Source of the DNA: Micromonospora alfalfae
GTDB taxonomy: Bacteria > Actinomycetota > Actinomycetes > Mycobacteriales > Micromonosporaceae
DNA: 64,000 nt
NCBI RefSeq assembly: GCF_022230925.1
Contig: NZ_JAKKFH010000045.1
Span: forward strand, 248,001 to 312,000
Reading direction: 5' to 3'
In this document: one piece after another, positions 1 through 7,898 of the stretch
Position numbering within the stretch: the stretch's first letter is position 1
How the letters are laid out: each line of letters opens with the position of its first letter
Notes under the pieces: generated by a model
Seen by the model: the letters and a program-made list of their open reading frames with translations, nothing else
The model's database searches: none
What the model was told of the DNA's origin: nothing
Translations under genes and position numbers: made by a program

Positions 1-668
1 GCGTCGCGTCGCGCCTGCTTGAGGGCCTCGGACTCCTCGTCGTCCCACTCGAAGTCGTTGTCGGTCGCCGAGGCGGCGGCGTCGGTCTCGGCGGCCTGGG
101 CCAGCTCAGCCGGCTCCTCGACCACCACGTCCTCGATCGCGGCGGCCAGCTCCTCCGGATCGATCTCACCCTCGGCGCCCTCGCCCTTGGCCTTGCCGCC
201 AGCCTTGGTCGGCTTGGCTCCGGCAGCCGCTGCCACCGTCGCCTTGGTGGCTCGGGTCGACTTGGTCGCCTTCGTCGGCGTCGCAGCCTCCGCGCCGGTC
301 GCCTTGCGAGCGGCCACCTTGCGCGGGGCCGACGTCGCCGGGGCGTCGTCGCCGGCGGGCGCCTGCTTCGGGGCCGGCGCGGCGGCCTTCTTGGTGGTCT
401 TGGCGGTGGTGGCCCGGGACGCTGGCGTGGTCGAGCGGGCCGCGGCGACGCGGCGGCGGGTGCTCGCCGAGCCGTCCACCACGACGGTCACTCCCGCCTC
501 GGAGAGCGCCCGCAGGATCTTCTTGGCCTGGGCCGGAGTCACCTCGGCGGACTCGACGGTGCGCGCGAGCTGAGCCGACGTGAGCTGACCACCGGCGCTC
601 TGGGCGTGGGCGATCAGGGTGTCGGTGAGCGAGCGAACGTCGGCGCCGGGCTGGCGGGGTTCTGTCAC
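1..668 (-). CDS. rpoD: Principal RNA polymerase sigma factor (RpoD/SigA/HrdB), N-terminal part only
   Basis: The gene runs off the left edge, so only about 222 N-terminal residues are present. They show the region 1.1-like helical segment (residues about 10-55, with VRSLTDTLIAHAQSAGGQLT and TPAQAKKILRALSEAG). A long Ala/Lys/Thr-rich low-complexity stretch follows, then an acidic segment ending near DNDFEWDDEESEALKQ, typical of actinobacterial primary sigma factors. Core-binding regions 2-4 lie outside the window, so the call rests on the N-terminus and on synteny with the suhB-cei-DUF4193-dut block. The GTG start is preceded by GGAAGG at good spacing. It directs core polymerase to housekeeping promoters. 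Confidence 0.85.
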   Translation of the reverse strand, partial: MTEPRQPGADVRSLTDTLIAHAQSAGGQLTSAQLARTVESAEVTPAQAKKILRALSEAGVTVVVDGSASTRRRVAAARSTTPASRATTAKTTKKAAAPAPKQAPAGDDAPATSAPRKVAARKATGAEAATPTKATKSTRATKATVAAAAGAKPTKAGGKAKGEGAEGEIDPEELAAAIEDVVVEEPAELAQAAETDAAASATDNDFEWDDEESEALKQARRD

Positions 669-1335
669 GAATGACCTTCCGGAGGCGAAGAGCGGGCACG
701 GCGGGTTCGTCCAGCGCAGCGAGGGTTACCGTGCCGGGCGATGTGGTTGAGGGACCCTCGTGTCACGGTCCGGCCGGTGGTCGGCGGTCCGTGCCGCGTG
801 GGCAGGGGTGAATTGTAACGCCGTCTGCGGCGATCATCCTGCTCCGCACCGCGTACCGCCGGTGGGGACCGTCGGTGGGGCGGAGATATGGGCTTCGCGG
901 TAATGATAGCCGCGCTGCCGGCGAAGGGCTTCCGTCATCGAGGCCGGTGGCGCGCAGATCGTGTCCGAACTGCCGTTTGAGCAGGCGGTACGAGGTCAAC
1001 GTGGCGGTTGGGAGAGTGCGCGTGTGGATCACCGAGGTCGCTGTTCGTCCGGCTGGTGGCGTCCCCACCAGGTCGCGGTTGGGCAACGGTTGTGAGCCGA
1101 GCATGGACGGGGCGGTAAGCATTTAAGCGACATTACCAACCTAAAGGGGCATATTGCCGGAGGTCGGCCGCTCAAGCTGCGAGGGCGGTGCGGGTGCGCC
1201 CACCTCGCAGCGGATCCCAGGTGCCGAAGATCCTGGTCTGGTGCCGTCGTACGGCGTCGGGAACGATGATCTTCGGAAGTCGGGTCGGTAGTTTCACCCA
1301 CCCACATGCGCCCGGAGTGCGGAAAGAGGCGAATC
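669..1335. other. Intergenic region between rpoD and suhB, no gene seen
   Basis: About 670 bases separate two divergent genes and must hold both promoters. Open frames here are shadows with no recognisable protein. An A/T-richer patch at about 1120-1160 is the best place for a promoter. In Mycobacterium tuberculosis (from memory) ppgK, polyphosphate glucokinase, sits between sigA and suhB; no trace of it is visible here. Confidence 0.5.
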
Positions 1336-2154
1336 ATGACCAACTCGGCCACGACCCCGTCGGAGCTGCTGACCATCGCGGTGAAGGTGGCTCGGGACGC
1401 GGCGGACACCGCGTACCGGATGCGCGCCGAGGGGGTCGTCGTCGCCGCCACCAAGAGCACCGTCACCGACGTGGTCACCGCCGCCGACCGGGCGGTCGAA
1501 CGGCAGATCCTCGACGCGTTGGCCGCGCTGCGCCCTGACGACTCGGTGCTGGGCGAGGAGTACGGCGAGGGAGCTTCCGGGGCGACTCGCAGCGGTGTGC
1601 GCTGGATCGTCGACCCGATCGACGGCACTGTGAACTACCTGTACGGACTGCCGTACTCCGCGGTCTCGCTGGCCGCCGAGGTGGACGGGGTGGTGGTCGC
1701 CGGAGTGGTGCGCAACGTGAGCACCGGCGAGGAATGGACCGCCACAGCCGGCGGTGGCGCCTGGCGCGACGGTGTCCGGCTGGGGTGCTCCGGCGAGGTC
1801 GATCTCGGGCAGGCGCTGGTCGGCACCGGCTTCGGCTACGACGCCGGCCGTCGGGCGCACCAGGCGCAGGTGGTGGCCGGTCTGATCGCGCACGTACGCG
1901 ACATCCGCCGGCTCGGGGCCGCGGCGCTGGATCTCTGCCTGGTCGCCGAGGGGCGGCTCGACGCGTACTTCGAGAAGGGTCTTGCGGCCTGGGACCTGGC
2001 GGCCGGCGGGCTGGTGGCCGCCGAGGCGGGGGCTCGGGTCGCCGGCCTGGCCGGACGGCCGCCAGGGCCGGACCTGGTGGTCGCGGCCCCGCCCGCGCTC
2101 TTCGCGCCGCTGCACGACCGGTTGGCCGCGCTGGACGCCTCCGGCGGTCCCTGA
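1336..2154 (+). CDS. suhB: Inositol monophosphatase family protein (SuhB-like)
   Basis: 272 residues, normal family length. The lithium-sensitive phosphatase metal sites are all present: GEE at residues 73-75, DPIDGT at 93-98 and the second metal/substrate motif WD at 219-220 followed by LAAGGLV. The enzyme hydrolyses inositol 1-phosphate or a related sugar phosphate with Mg2+. In actinomycetes the product feeds phosphatidylinositol and mycothiol synthesis. The ATG at 1336 was chosen over the in-frame ATG at 1306 because GGAAAGAGG lies just upstream. It is divergent from rpoD. The exact substrate is inferred; related family members act on histidinol phosphate or fructose bisphosphate. Confidence 0.85.
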   Translation: MTNSATTPSELLTIAVKVARDAADTAYRMRAEGVVVAATKSTVTDVVTAADRAVERQILDALAALRPDDSVLGEEYGEGASGATRSGVRWIVDPIDGTVNYLYGLPYSAVSLAAEVDGVVVAGVVRNVSTGEEWTATAGGGAWRDGVRLGCSGEVDLGQALVGTGFGYDAGRRAHQAQVVAGLIAHVRDIRRLGAAALDLCLVAEGRLDAYFEKGLAAWDLAAGGLVAAEAGARVAGLAGRPPGPDLVVAAPPALFAPLHDRLAALDASGGP

Positions 2155-2189
2155 CCGGCGGACCGGGTCGGCCGGCTGTGAGTGGCCGG

Positions 2190-2294
2190 CTCCGGCCTTC
2201 CGCCGGCCGACTCCGGCCTTCCGCCGGCCGACTCCGGCCTTCCGCCGGCCGGCTCCGGCCTTCCGGCGGCTGGCTCCGGCCTCCCGGCGGTCAG
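2190..2294. repeat. Tandem array of five 21-bp units
   Basis: Five head-to-tail copies of a 21-base unit (CTCCGGCCTTCCGCCGGCCG plus one base). The first three are nearly identical and the last two are degenerate. It lies between the convergent suhB and LytR_C genes. Each unit contains the near-palindrome GGCCTTCCGCCGGCC, so the array could fold and act in transcription termination. Confidence 0.75.
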
Positions 2295-2301
2295 CTCTGG
2301 C

Positions 2302-2414
2302 CGGCGGGCCAGACCTGGCGGGCCAGACCTGGCGGGCCAGGTCGGCGGGTCGGGGCTGGCGGGCCAGGTCGGCGGGTCAGAGCCGGTGAGCCAGGTAGCG
2401 GGCCAGGTCGGTGC
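2302..2414. repeat. Second tandem array, GGCGGGCCAG-based units
   Basis: This directly follows the 21-bp array. Units of 14 bases (GGCGGGCCAGACCT) grade into longer units of about 27 bases (GGCGGGCCAGGTCGGCGGGT plus a few). The pattern suggests slippage-driven growth. It is noncoding, lies between convergent genes, and carries no evident regulatory motif beyond GC-rich folding potential. Confidence 0.6.
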
Positions 2415-2453
2415 TGGGCGCCGACCTGGCGCGGCGGTGGGCCGGTTACGCCG

Positions 2454-2981
2454 TCACTTGGCGGGTGGGGACGGGCACGAGCCCTTGGGAGCCTCCGGCG
2501 GACCCGAGTCGCCGAGCGACTGGTTGACCTCGGTGGTGGTGGCGAGCTGCTGGAAGCCGTTGCCCAGCACCACGTCCACGGTGTCGTCGGCGCGCTTCGG
2601 GTCGTAGCCCGGCACGGCGTTGTTGAGGAAGTACGCCTGGAGCAGGTGCGCGGAACCGACGCCCTTCGGGCCGTACCGCAGCACCGCGACGCTGTTGACC
2701 TTCTTCTCGTTCCCGGTCTTCTTGACCTGGAACTGTCGATTGCTGAACTCGTCGGCGACGGTGTGGGCGAGACCGGGCTGATCCGTGGCGTTGAACACGT
2801 TGATCTTGACGTCCTTGCGCTCGCGCAGGGTCAGATCCGCCAGAGGCCAGCCCTCGGGGCAACCCGCTGCGGTGCCCACGTTGCCCTGGCTGTCGCGGAC
2901 CACGGCCACGACGACGAAGACCAGGGCGATGACCGCCAGCAGGCCGACGACGACGAGTGCTCGCACGCGCGCAAAACTCAT
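2454..2981 (-). CDS. LytR C-terminal domain membrane protein (Cei-like)
   Basis: 175 residues. A short basic N-terminus is followed by one transmembrane helix (about residues 8-28) and an extracytoplasmic LytR_C domain (about 57-150) with VFNATDQPGLAHTVADEF and the typical VVVLGNGF-like strand seen here as VDVVLGNGF. It lacks the LCP catalytic domain, so it is not itself a ligase of wall polymers. The M. tuberculosis positional equivalent (Rv2700, cei) is needed for envelope integrity; that link is by synteny and domain. It is convergent with suhB, and the GC-rich repeat arrays lie between them. Confidence 0.8.
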   Translation of the reverse strand: MSFARVRALVVVGLLAVIALVFVVVAVVRDSQGNVGTAAGCPEGWPLADLTLRERKDVKINVFNATDQPGLAHTVADEFSNRQFQVKKTGNEKKVNSVAVLRYGPKGVGSAHLLQAYFLNNAVPGYDPKRADDTVDVVLGNGFQQLATTTEVNQSLGDSGPPEAPKGSCPSPPAK

Positions 2982-3398
2982 CAGGGCACTCCCCGGACCT
3001 CAGTGGGTGGTGGCGGCCGGGAACGATCGCTCAGGCCGCCGGCCGTCGAATACGCCGCTGAGGTTAACGGTTGTCCGGCCGTCGCGTGGAAACAGCCCGA
3101 CATGCCGGCGCGCCGACCGCGAACCGGGTACTACTACCCCTATCTTCGTGTCGCCTGAATCACATTGGGAACAACTTCGCGTGCGGGGGCGTACATCTCA
3201 GCCGCAAGGGCGGTATACATGCCTCGCCCAAGGGGGGGTAAGGTTCCGCGCTCGCAGGGGAGTCGCCCCGGCGAGCTCGACCCGTTCGGTCCTCGGGTCG
3301 GGTGCCCGACACAAGTGGTGGCCGGCCAGCGGAACCGAAACAGCGTCGTCCGGCGTTACAACCGGAAGCGACAACATCGATATGGGAGAGTGAAACCG
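2982..3398. other. Divergent intergenic region, no gene seen
   Basis: 417 bases between the divergent LytR_C and DUF4193 genes; it must carry both promoters. I see no convincing ORF, hairpin or consensus promoter. The G-run at 3231-3238 is the only notable feature. Confidence 0.4.
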
Positions 3399-3695
3399 AT
3401 GGCCACCGACTACGACGCCCCGCGTCGCGACGAGGTCGACCTCGGCGAGGACAGCCTGGAAGAGCTCAAGGCACGGCGCGTCGACTCACAGTCGGGCGCG
3501 GTGGACGTCGACGAGGCCGAGGTGGCCGAGAGCTTTGAGCTGCCCGGTGCCGATCTGGCCGACGAGGAGCTCACGGTCAAGGTGCTTCCGATGCAGCAGG
3601 ACGAGTTCCGGTGCGCCCGCTGCTTCCTGGTCCACCACCGTAGCCAGCTGGCGGTCGAGCGTAACGGCGAGCTGATCTGCCGCGAGTGCGTCTGA
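3399..3695 (+). CDS. DUF4193 domain protein with C-terminal zinc-ribbon-like cysteines
   Basis: 98 residues, matching the usual size of this actinobacterial family. The N-terminal half is acidic (SLEELKARR near residue 20). The C-terminal half has CARCFLVHHRSQL and ICRECV, two CxxC pairs that should bind zinc. A GGGAGAG Shine-Dalgarno sits at 3384-3390. A GTG nine bases upstream is possible but less likely. Function is unknown. The family is conserved beside cei and dut in many Actinobacteria (Rv2699c in M. tuberculosis, from memory), and its likely role as a small nucleic-acid- or polymerase-associated factor is only a guess. Confidence 0.85.
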   Translation: MATDYDAPRRDEVDLGEDSLEELKARRVDSQSGAVDVDEAEVAESFELPGADLADEELTVKVLPMQQDEFRCARCFLVHHRSQLAVERNGELICRECV

Positions 3696-3706
3696 CAAGC
3701 ACGACA

Positions 3707-3749
3707 ACACCGGCGGCGGCCTCCTGAACGGGGTCGCCGCTGCCGGTGT
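3707..3749 (+). terminator. Hairpin terminator after DUF4193 gene
   Basis: Inverted repeat with 14-base arms at 3707-3720 and 3736-3749, one G-T wobble and a 15-base loop. It begins 12 bases after the stop codon. No U-tract follows, as is usual for actinobacterial terminators. Confidence 0.65.
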
Positions 3750-3814
3750 AGGCATGCGGCAGCTGTGGGTACCTGCTTGACTCGTAGCGGGTAGCCACAG
3801 CACCGGGAGGTCCG

Positions 3815-4666
3815 ATGAGCGATCGAGGCGGCACCACCGATGGCGGCGCTGACGGCCTCGGCGTCACCCGTGGCACTGACGACCTTGGTGCCAACGGTGG
3901 CGCTGACGACCTCGGTGCCACCGTCGCGGCGTTGACCGCCGACGACATCGCGCCGGCCCGACGCCGTCAACTGCTGACCCGGATGGTCGGGCAGGCCCGT
4001 GCGCGGGGCATCTCCGACCTGTTCAAGCCCCGCGCCGCCGTGCGGTGGATGGTCGACGCCGTCGCCGAGGTAGCCCCGCACGTCCCGGTACGAGACCTGG
4101 ACACGCTGCGGCGGCACTTCCCCGGCCTGGACGACGCCGCCCTGGCCGACCGGCTCATCCGCAACGCGTCGAGGACCACTGCCGCGATCGGCGCGGCCGG
4201 TGGGGGCGTCGCCGCCGTCGAGTGGGCGGTTGCCCCGACCCTGCTCTCCGCGCCGGTGCTGCTCGCCGCCGAGACCGTGGCCGTGGTGGCGGTGGAGCTG
4301 AAACTCGTCGGCGAGCTGCACGAGATCCACGGCGTGGCACTACCGGCCGCCGGCAGCCAACGGGCGGTCGCGTTGGTGCACTCCTGGGCCACTCAACGCG
4401 GCGTCAACCCGATGGTGCCCGGCGTGGGAGTGGGGGCGGTGCTCGGCACCGCCGCCCGCAAGGAGTTGCGGGACATGCTGCTGCGGCGTTTCGGGCGAAA
4501 CCTCACCACGCTCGGGCCGTTCCTGACCGGCGCGGCGGTGGCCAGCTTCCTCAACCGCCGGGCCACCCAGCAGATGGCCGAGCAACTCCAGGTCGACCTG
4601 CGTCGGCGGGGCATCGCCCGCCCCGCGCCACCGGCGGCCCTCCCGGGCCCGCCCACCGGCACCTGA
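3815..4666 (+). CDS. Conserved hypothetical membrane-associated protein
   Basis: 283 residues. The first 35 are Gly/Asp-rich with an imperfect repeated motif (GGADGLGVTRGTDDLGANGG). A helical domain follows, then two hydrophobic segments around residues 125-165 and another near 240-250. The VAVVAVELKLVGELHEIHG stretch recalls EcsC-like proteins but is not enough to assign a family. It has an RBS-like GGGAGG just upstream. It sits between DUF4193 and DUF3093 genes, where the M. tuberculosis order (as I recall it) has no counterpart, so it looks like a lineage-specific addition. Function unknown. Confidence 0.75.
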   Translation: MSDRGGTTDGGADGLGVTRGTDDLGANGGADDLGATVAALTADDIAPARRRQLLTRMVGQARARGISDLFKPRAAVRWMVDAVAEVAPHVPVRDLDTLRRHFPGLDDAALADRLIRNASRTTAAIGAAGGGVAAVEWAVAPTLLSAPVLLAAETVAVVAVELKLVGELHEIHGVALPAAGSQRAVALVHSWATQRGVNPMVPGVGVGAVLGTAARKELRDMLLRRFGRNLTTLGPFLTGAAVASFLNRRATQQMAEQLQVDLRRRGIARPAPPAALPGPPTGT

Positions 4667-4808
4667 GCGGCCCTCGCCGCTCGGGCCGGCACCTGAGCGG
4701 CCCTGCGCCGTTCGGGCCGGCATCTGAGCGGTTCCCCGCCGTTCGGATCGGCTCTTGAGCGGGCCCATGCCGTCGGGCCGGCTCCTGAGCGACGCCTTCG
4801 GCGTCGGG
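4656..4808. repeat. Five degenerate 30-31 bp tandem units
   Basis: Units start near CCGGCACCTGAGCGGCCC and recur at about 4656, 4686, 4717, 4748 and 4778, each containing a TGAGCG core and a short GC-rich palindrome (for example CGACGCCTTCGGCGTCG at 4790-4806). The first unit overlaps the last codons and stop of the upstream gene. The last one abuts the stop codon of the convergent DUF3093 gene. It may function as a bidirectional terminator region. Confidence 0.7.
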
Positions 4809-5336
4809 TCAGCCCGGCTCGCCCGCGGTCGGGTGGGTAGCCGCCAGGGCGTTCCGGGCGGTCAGCACCGCCTCGGCCAGCTCGACCGGGTGGCGGGTGC
4901 TCACCACCCAGAACGGGGTCGGATCCGCGGGATCGTCGAGGACCACCTGCACGGCGCCGCCGATCCACGGTCGCTGCACCACGAAGGCGAGCGGGTCCGC
5001 GCCGACGCCGAGCACCTCACGTCGGCCGGCCACGTCCAGCGGCACCACGTCGGCCACGAAACGGACCGGTAGGCGGGCGTCGTCAACCCGCAGCTCGTCG
5101 TCGGCCACCCCGACCCGGATCCGGCCCAGCCACCACAGCCCGACAGCGGTGAGCGGCACCAGCACGGCGAACGGCAGCCAGGTACGGACGCCGGAGGCGC
5201 CCATCCAGATCTCGACGGCCAGCAACGCGGCGGCGACCAGCCCGGCCAGCCACAGCCACCAGGGCAGATCCAGCCGCTCGGTGTAGGCCGCGCGGGCGGC
5301 GACCGGCGGCTGATCGGCGGACGGGGAGGGCGACAT
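4809..5336 (-). CDS. DUF3093 family membrane protein
   Basis: 175 residues. After YTERLDLPWWLWLAG come two closely spaced transmembrane helices (about residues 26-45 and 52-68). A soluble, largely beta C-terminal half includes GRIRVGVADDELRV and RPWIGGAVQVVLDDP. This layout is diagnostic of the actinobacterial DUF3093 family, of unknown function. The ATG at 5336 was preferred to an upstream in-frame extension because the family starts at this point. It is divergent from dut with about 90 bases between, so promoters of both lie at 5337-5426. Confidence 0.85.
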   Translation of the reverse strand: MSPSPSADQPPVAARAAYTERLDLPWWLWLAGLVAAALLAVEIWMGASGVRTWLPFAVLVPLTAVGLWWLGRIRVGVADDELRVDDARLPVRFVADVVPLDVAGRREVLGVGADPLAFVVQRPWIGGAVQVVLDDPADPTPFWVVSTRHPVELAEAVLTARNALAATHPTAGEPG

Positions 5337-5426
5337 GCTCACTCCTGCGAGGGTACGGCGCACGACGGCTCGACGAACCGGCAGGATGGCAGGGTCACCC
5401 CGCGAACCGGACGGAAGAGGGGACCC

Positions 5427-5963
5427 GTGACCGACGTCGTACCCGTGCCTGTGCAACTGCTCGACCCGGAGCTGCCGTTGCCCACGTACGCCCATCCCGG
5501 CGATGCCGGGGCCGACCTGGTGGCGGCCGCGGACGTGGAGCTGCCACCCGGCGGCCGTGCCCTGGTGCCCACCGGCGTGGCCATCGCGCTGCCGGAGGGG
5601 TACGTGGCCCTGGTCCATCCCCGCTCCGGTCTGGCGGCCAGGCTCGGCGTGACGGTGCTCAACGCGCCCGGTACGGTCGACGCCGGCTACCGGGGTGAGA
5701 TCCTGGTCAACCTGATCAATCATGATCGGGAGGTGCCGGCGAAGATCTCCCGCGGCGATCGGATCGCGCAGCTCGTGGTCCAGCAGGTCGCGCGGGCGCG
5801 GTTCGAGCCGGTGGTCGAGCTGCCCGCGTCCCGACGCGGGGCCGGTGGGCACGGGTCCACCGGTGGGCACGCCGGGTTGGTGCCGTCGCCGACGGGCCAG
5901 GACCGGGTCGAGCGGCGGCCGAGCGAGCCGGGCCGCGGGCAGACGGAAGAGGTGGCAGGGTGA
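5427..5963 (+). CDS. dut: Deoxyuridine 5'-triphosphate nucleotidohydrolase (dUTPase)
   Basis: 178 residues. All five trimeric dUTPase motifs are present: HPGDAGADL (23-31), PRSGLAAR (65-72), NAPGTVDAGYRGEI (79-92), RGDRIAQLVV (109-118) and the C-terminal RGAGGHGSTG (137-146), where the usual Phe is His. The enzyme cleaves dUTP to dUMP and pyrophosphate, limiting uracil in DNA and supplying thymidylate synthesis. The C-terminal tail of about 30 residues after motif 5 is longer than usual. GTG start with GGAAGAGGGGACCC upstream. The DUF3710 gene follows 25 bases later in the same direction. Confidence 0.95.
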   Translation: MTDVVPVPVQLLDPELPLPTYAHPGDAGADLVAAADVELPPGGRALVPTGVAIALPEGYVALVHPRSGLAARLGVTVLNAPGTVDAGYRGEILVNLINHDREVPAKISRGDRIAQLVVQQVARARFEPVVELPASRRGAGGHGSTGGHAGLVPSPTGQDRVERRPSEPGRGQTEEVAG

Positions 5964-5988
5964 GTGTGAACAGCGGAGGGCAGGCGCA

Positions 5989-6651
5989 GTGATCTTCTCC
6001 CGAAAGCGGGCCGATGCGGAGCGGCAGACCCGTGGCGAGCGGGCTACCCAGGTCCCGGACCAGGGCGATGCGACGCCGACGTTGGAGCGCGGCCCCTACG
6101 ACATCTCCGAGAGCTACGACGACGTGCAGCGACTCGACCTGGGCAGCCTGCACATCCCGGCGATCGCCGACGTCGAGGTGCGGGTGCAGGCCGACCCGCA
6201 GGGTGTGGTCCAGCAGGTGGTGCTGGTGCACGGTGACAACGCGCTCCAGTTGGGCGTCTTCGCCGCCCCCCGGTCCGAGGGCATCTGGGACGAGGTGCGC
6301 GAGGAGATCCGGCAGTCGCTGCTCCGCGACGGCGCGAGCGCGCAGGAGGTCGCCGGCGAGTACGGCCCGGAGCTGCACGCACAGGTGAATACGCCGGACG
6401 GCGCGACGCACCTGCGGTTCGTCGGAATCGACGGGCCGCGTTGGATGGTCCGGGGCGTCTTCCAGGGGCCGGTGGCCACCGATCCGGCCATGGCCGGCCC
6501 GCTCGTCGAGTGCCTGGACGGCCTGGTGGTCGACCGTGGGCAGGAGGCGAAGCCGGTCCGCGAGCCACTGCCGCTGCGGTTGCCTCGGGAGATCGCCGAC
6601 CAGGCCGAGGCCGAGGCGGGCGACGCCGCCGCCGCGCCGCGTCAGGTCTGA
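5989..6651 (+). CDS. DUF3710 domain protein
   Basis: 220 residues from a GTG start preceded by GGAGGG. The core reads GPYDISESYDDVQRLDLGSL, then ADVEVRVQADPQGVVQQVV and RWMVRGVFQGPVATDP, the signature of the actinobacterial DUF3710 family. It is soluble and alpha/beta, with no signal or membrane helix. Function is unknown; it is nearly always found beside dut and the OB-fold protein. The longer in-frame extension back into dut is rejected as it would overlap the dUTPase. Confidence 0.85.
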   Translation: MIFSRKRADAERQTRGERATQVPDQGDATPTLERGPYDISESYDDVQRLDLGSLHIPAIADVEVRVQADPQGVVQQVVLVHGDNALQLGVFAAPRSEGIWDEVREEIRQSLLRDGASAQEVAGEYGPELHAQVNTPDGATHLRFVGIDGPRWMVRGVFQGPVATDPAMAGPLVECLDGLVVDRGQEAKPVREPLPLRLPREIADQAEAEAGDAAAAPRQV

Positions 6652-6765
6652 CCGGCGCGCACCGGCCCGCCGGAACCAGCCCCGTCGGCGTACGCTGGCG
6701 GCACGGTTCCGGCGCCGCCGGGGCCGGCCGGGGACGGCGAGCGTGGAGAGGGTGACGCGGAGGTC

Positions 6766-7146
6766 ATGACGACCGACGAGGGCCGGGTGTCGCTGCGGCG
6801 CATCCTGCAGAGGTTCACCGCCAGCGAGGCCGAGATCGACGCGCAGGAGCTGCGTCGGGAGAGCGCCCAGTGCGGCGGAATCCCCGCCCAGCAGTGCTCC
6901 CGGGGTCAGCTGGTCTCGGTCGCCGGTCGGCTGCGCACCGTGGTCTACACGCCGCGCACCAATCTGCCCACCCTTGAGGCCGACCTGTACGACGGCAGCG
7001 ACGTGGTCACCCTGGTCTGGCTGGGTCGACGGCACATCGCCGGGATCGAGCCGGGCCGGCATCTGACCGCCCGTGGCCGGGTGGCCGTGCGCGACGACCG
7101 CAAGGTCATCTACAACCCCTACTACGAGCTGGACTCGCCCAAGTGA
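6766..7146 (+). CDS. OB-fold nucleic-acid-binding protein
   Basis: 126 residues. The C-terminal two thirds form an OB-fold (GQLVSVAGRLRTVVYTP, PTLEADLYDGSDVVTLVWLG, RHLTARGRVAVRDDRKVIYN), related to the tRNA-anticodon/DNA-binding OB families. It has a clear GGAGGTC Shine-Dalgarno before the ATG. It is soluble. It lies between DUF3710 and DUF3159 genes, in the same order as in M. tuberculosis (Rv2694c, from memory). A role in DNA or RNA metabolism is inferred from the fold alone. Confidence 0.8.
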   Translation: MTTDEGRVSLRRILQRFTASEAEIDAQELRRESAQCGGIPAQQCSRGQLVSVAGRLRTVVYTPRTNLPTLEADLYDGSDVVTLVWLGRRHIAGIEPGRHLTARGRVAVRDDRKVIYNPYYELDSPK

Positions 7147-7171
7147 CGGCACTGCGGACGGAAGGCCGGCG

Positions 7172-7855
7172 ATGACGACGGGACAGGACCGGGCGGCACA
7201 GCCGGAGACCGACCCTCAGGACGAGGAGCCGCTGCCGACGATCGCCGAGCAGATGGCCGACCAGCTCGGCGGCTGGCGCGGGCTGGTCGAGTCCAGCATC
7301 CCGGTAGTGGTGTTCGTCGTCGCCAACGTGATCGGCGACCTGCGGCCGGCGGTGATCGCGTCGATCGCGGTCGCCGTGCTGATCGCGGGGCTGCGGCTGG
7401 CTCAGCGTCGGCCGGTTCGGCACGCCGTCAACGGGCTCTTCGGCGTCGGCGTCGGCGCGGCCATCGCGTGGCGCACAGGCGACGAGCGTGACTTCTACCT
7501 CCCCGGCATCCTCTACGGCATCGGCTACGGCGTCGCCCTGCTGATCTCGGCCGCGATCCGGCAGCCGCTGGTGGGCTGGATCTGGTCGGTGTTGGTGGCC
7601 AAGGGCCGTTCGGAGTGGCGGTCCGACCCGAAGCTGGTGCGCACCTTCACCCAGCTGACAGTGCTCTGGGGCGTGGTCTGGCTGGCCAAGGTGGGCGTGC
7701 AGGCCGGGCTCTACCTGGCCCACCAGGACACCGCCCTGGGTGTGGCCCGGCTGGCGTTGGGCTACCCGCCGTACGCGCTGCTGTTGCTGATCACGGTCTG
7801 GACGGTGCGCCGGGTCACCCGGGAGTCGCCGCCGGCCCCGCTGCCCAGCGCCTGA
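7172..7855 (+). CDS. DUF3159 membrane protein
   Basis: 227 residues. A 45-residue cytoplasmic N-terminus (TIAEQMADQLGGWRGLVESS) is followed by about six hydrophobic segments, with LPGILYGIGYGVALLISA and PLVGWIWSVL characteristic of the actinobacterial DUF3159 family (sometimes described as intracellular-septation-like). No transport motif is recognised. It starts 25 bases after the OB-fold gene and probably shares its operon. It is convergent with ceoC. Confidence 0.85.
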   Translation: MTTGQDRAAQPETDPQDEEPLPTIAEQMADQLGGWRGLVESSIPVVVFVVANVIGDLRPAVIASIAVAVLIAGLRLAQRRPVRHAVNGLFGVGVGAAIAWRTGDERDFYLPGILYGIGYGVALLISAAIRQPLVGWIWSVLVAKGRSEWRSDPKLVRTFTQLTVLWGVVWLAKVGVQAGLYLAHQDTALGVARLALGYPPYALLLLITVWTVRRVTRESPPAPLPSA

Positions 7856-7884
7856 GCGACGGCCGGGCCACCCGGATCGCTCAG
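7852..7884. terminator. Bidirectional hairpin between DUF3159 and ceoC
   Basis: Inverted repeat CTGAGCGA (7852-7859) / TCGCTCAG (7877-7884) with a GC-rich loop that can pair further. It overlaps the DUF3159 stop codon and precedes the convergent ceoC end. Confidence 0.5.
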
Positions 7885-7898
7885 CGCGCCCGCCGGGG

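Noticed and set aside
1734..3158. 474-residue plus-strand frame across suhB end, tandem repeats and the LytR_C gene
   Set aside because: It is a repeat-driven open frame with no conserved motif; both real genes lie in other frames.
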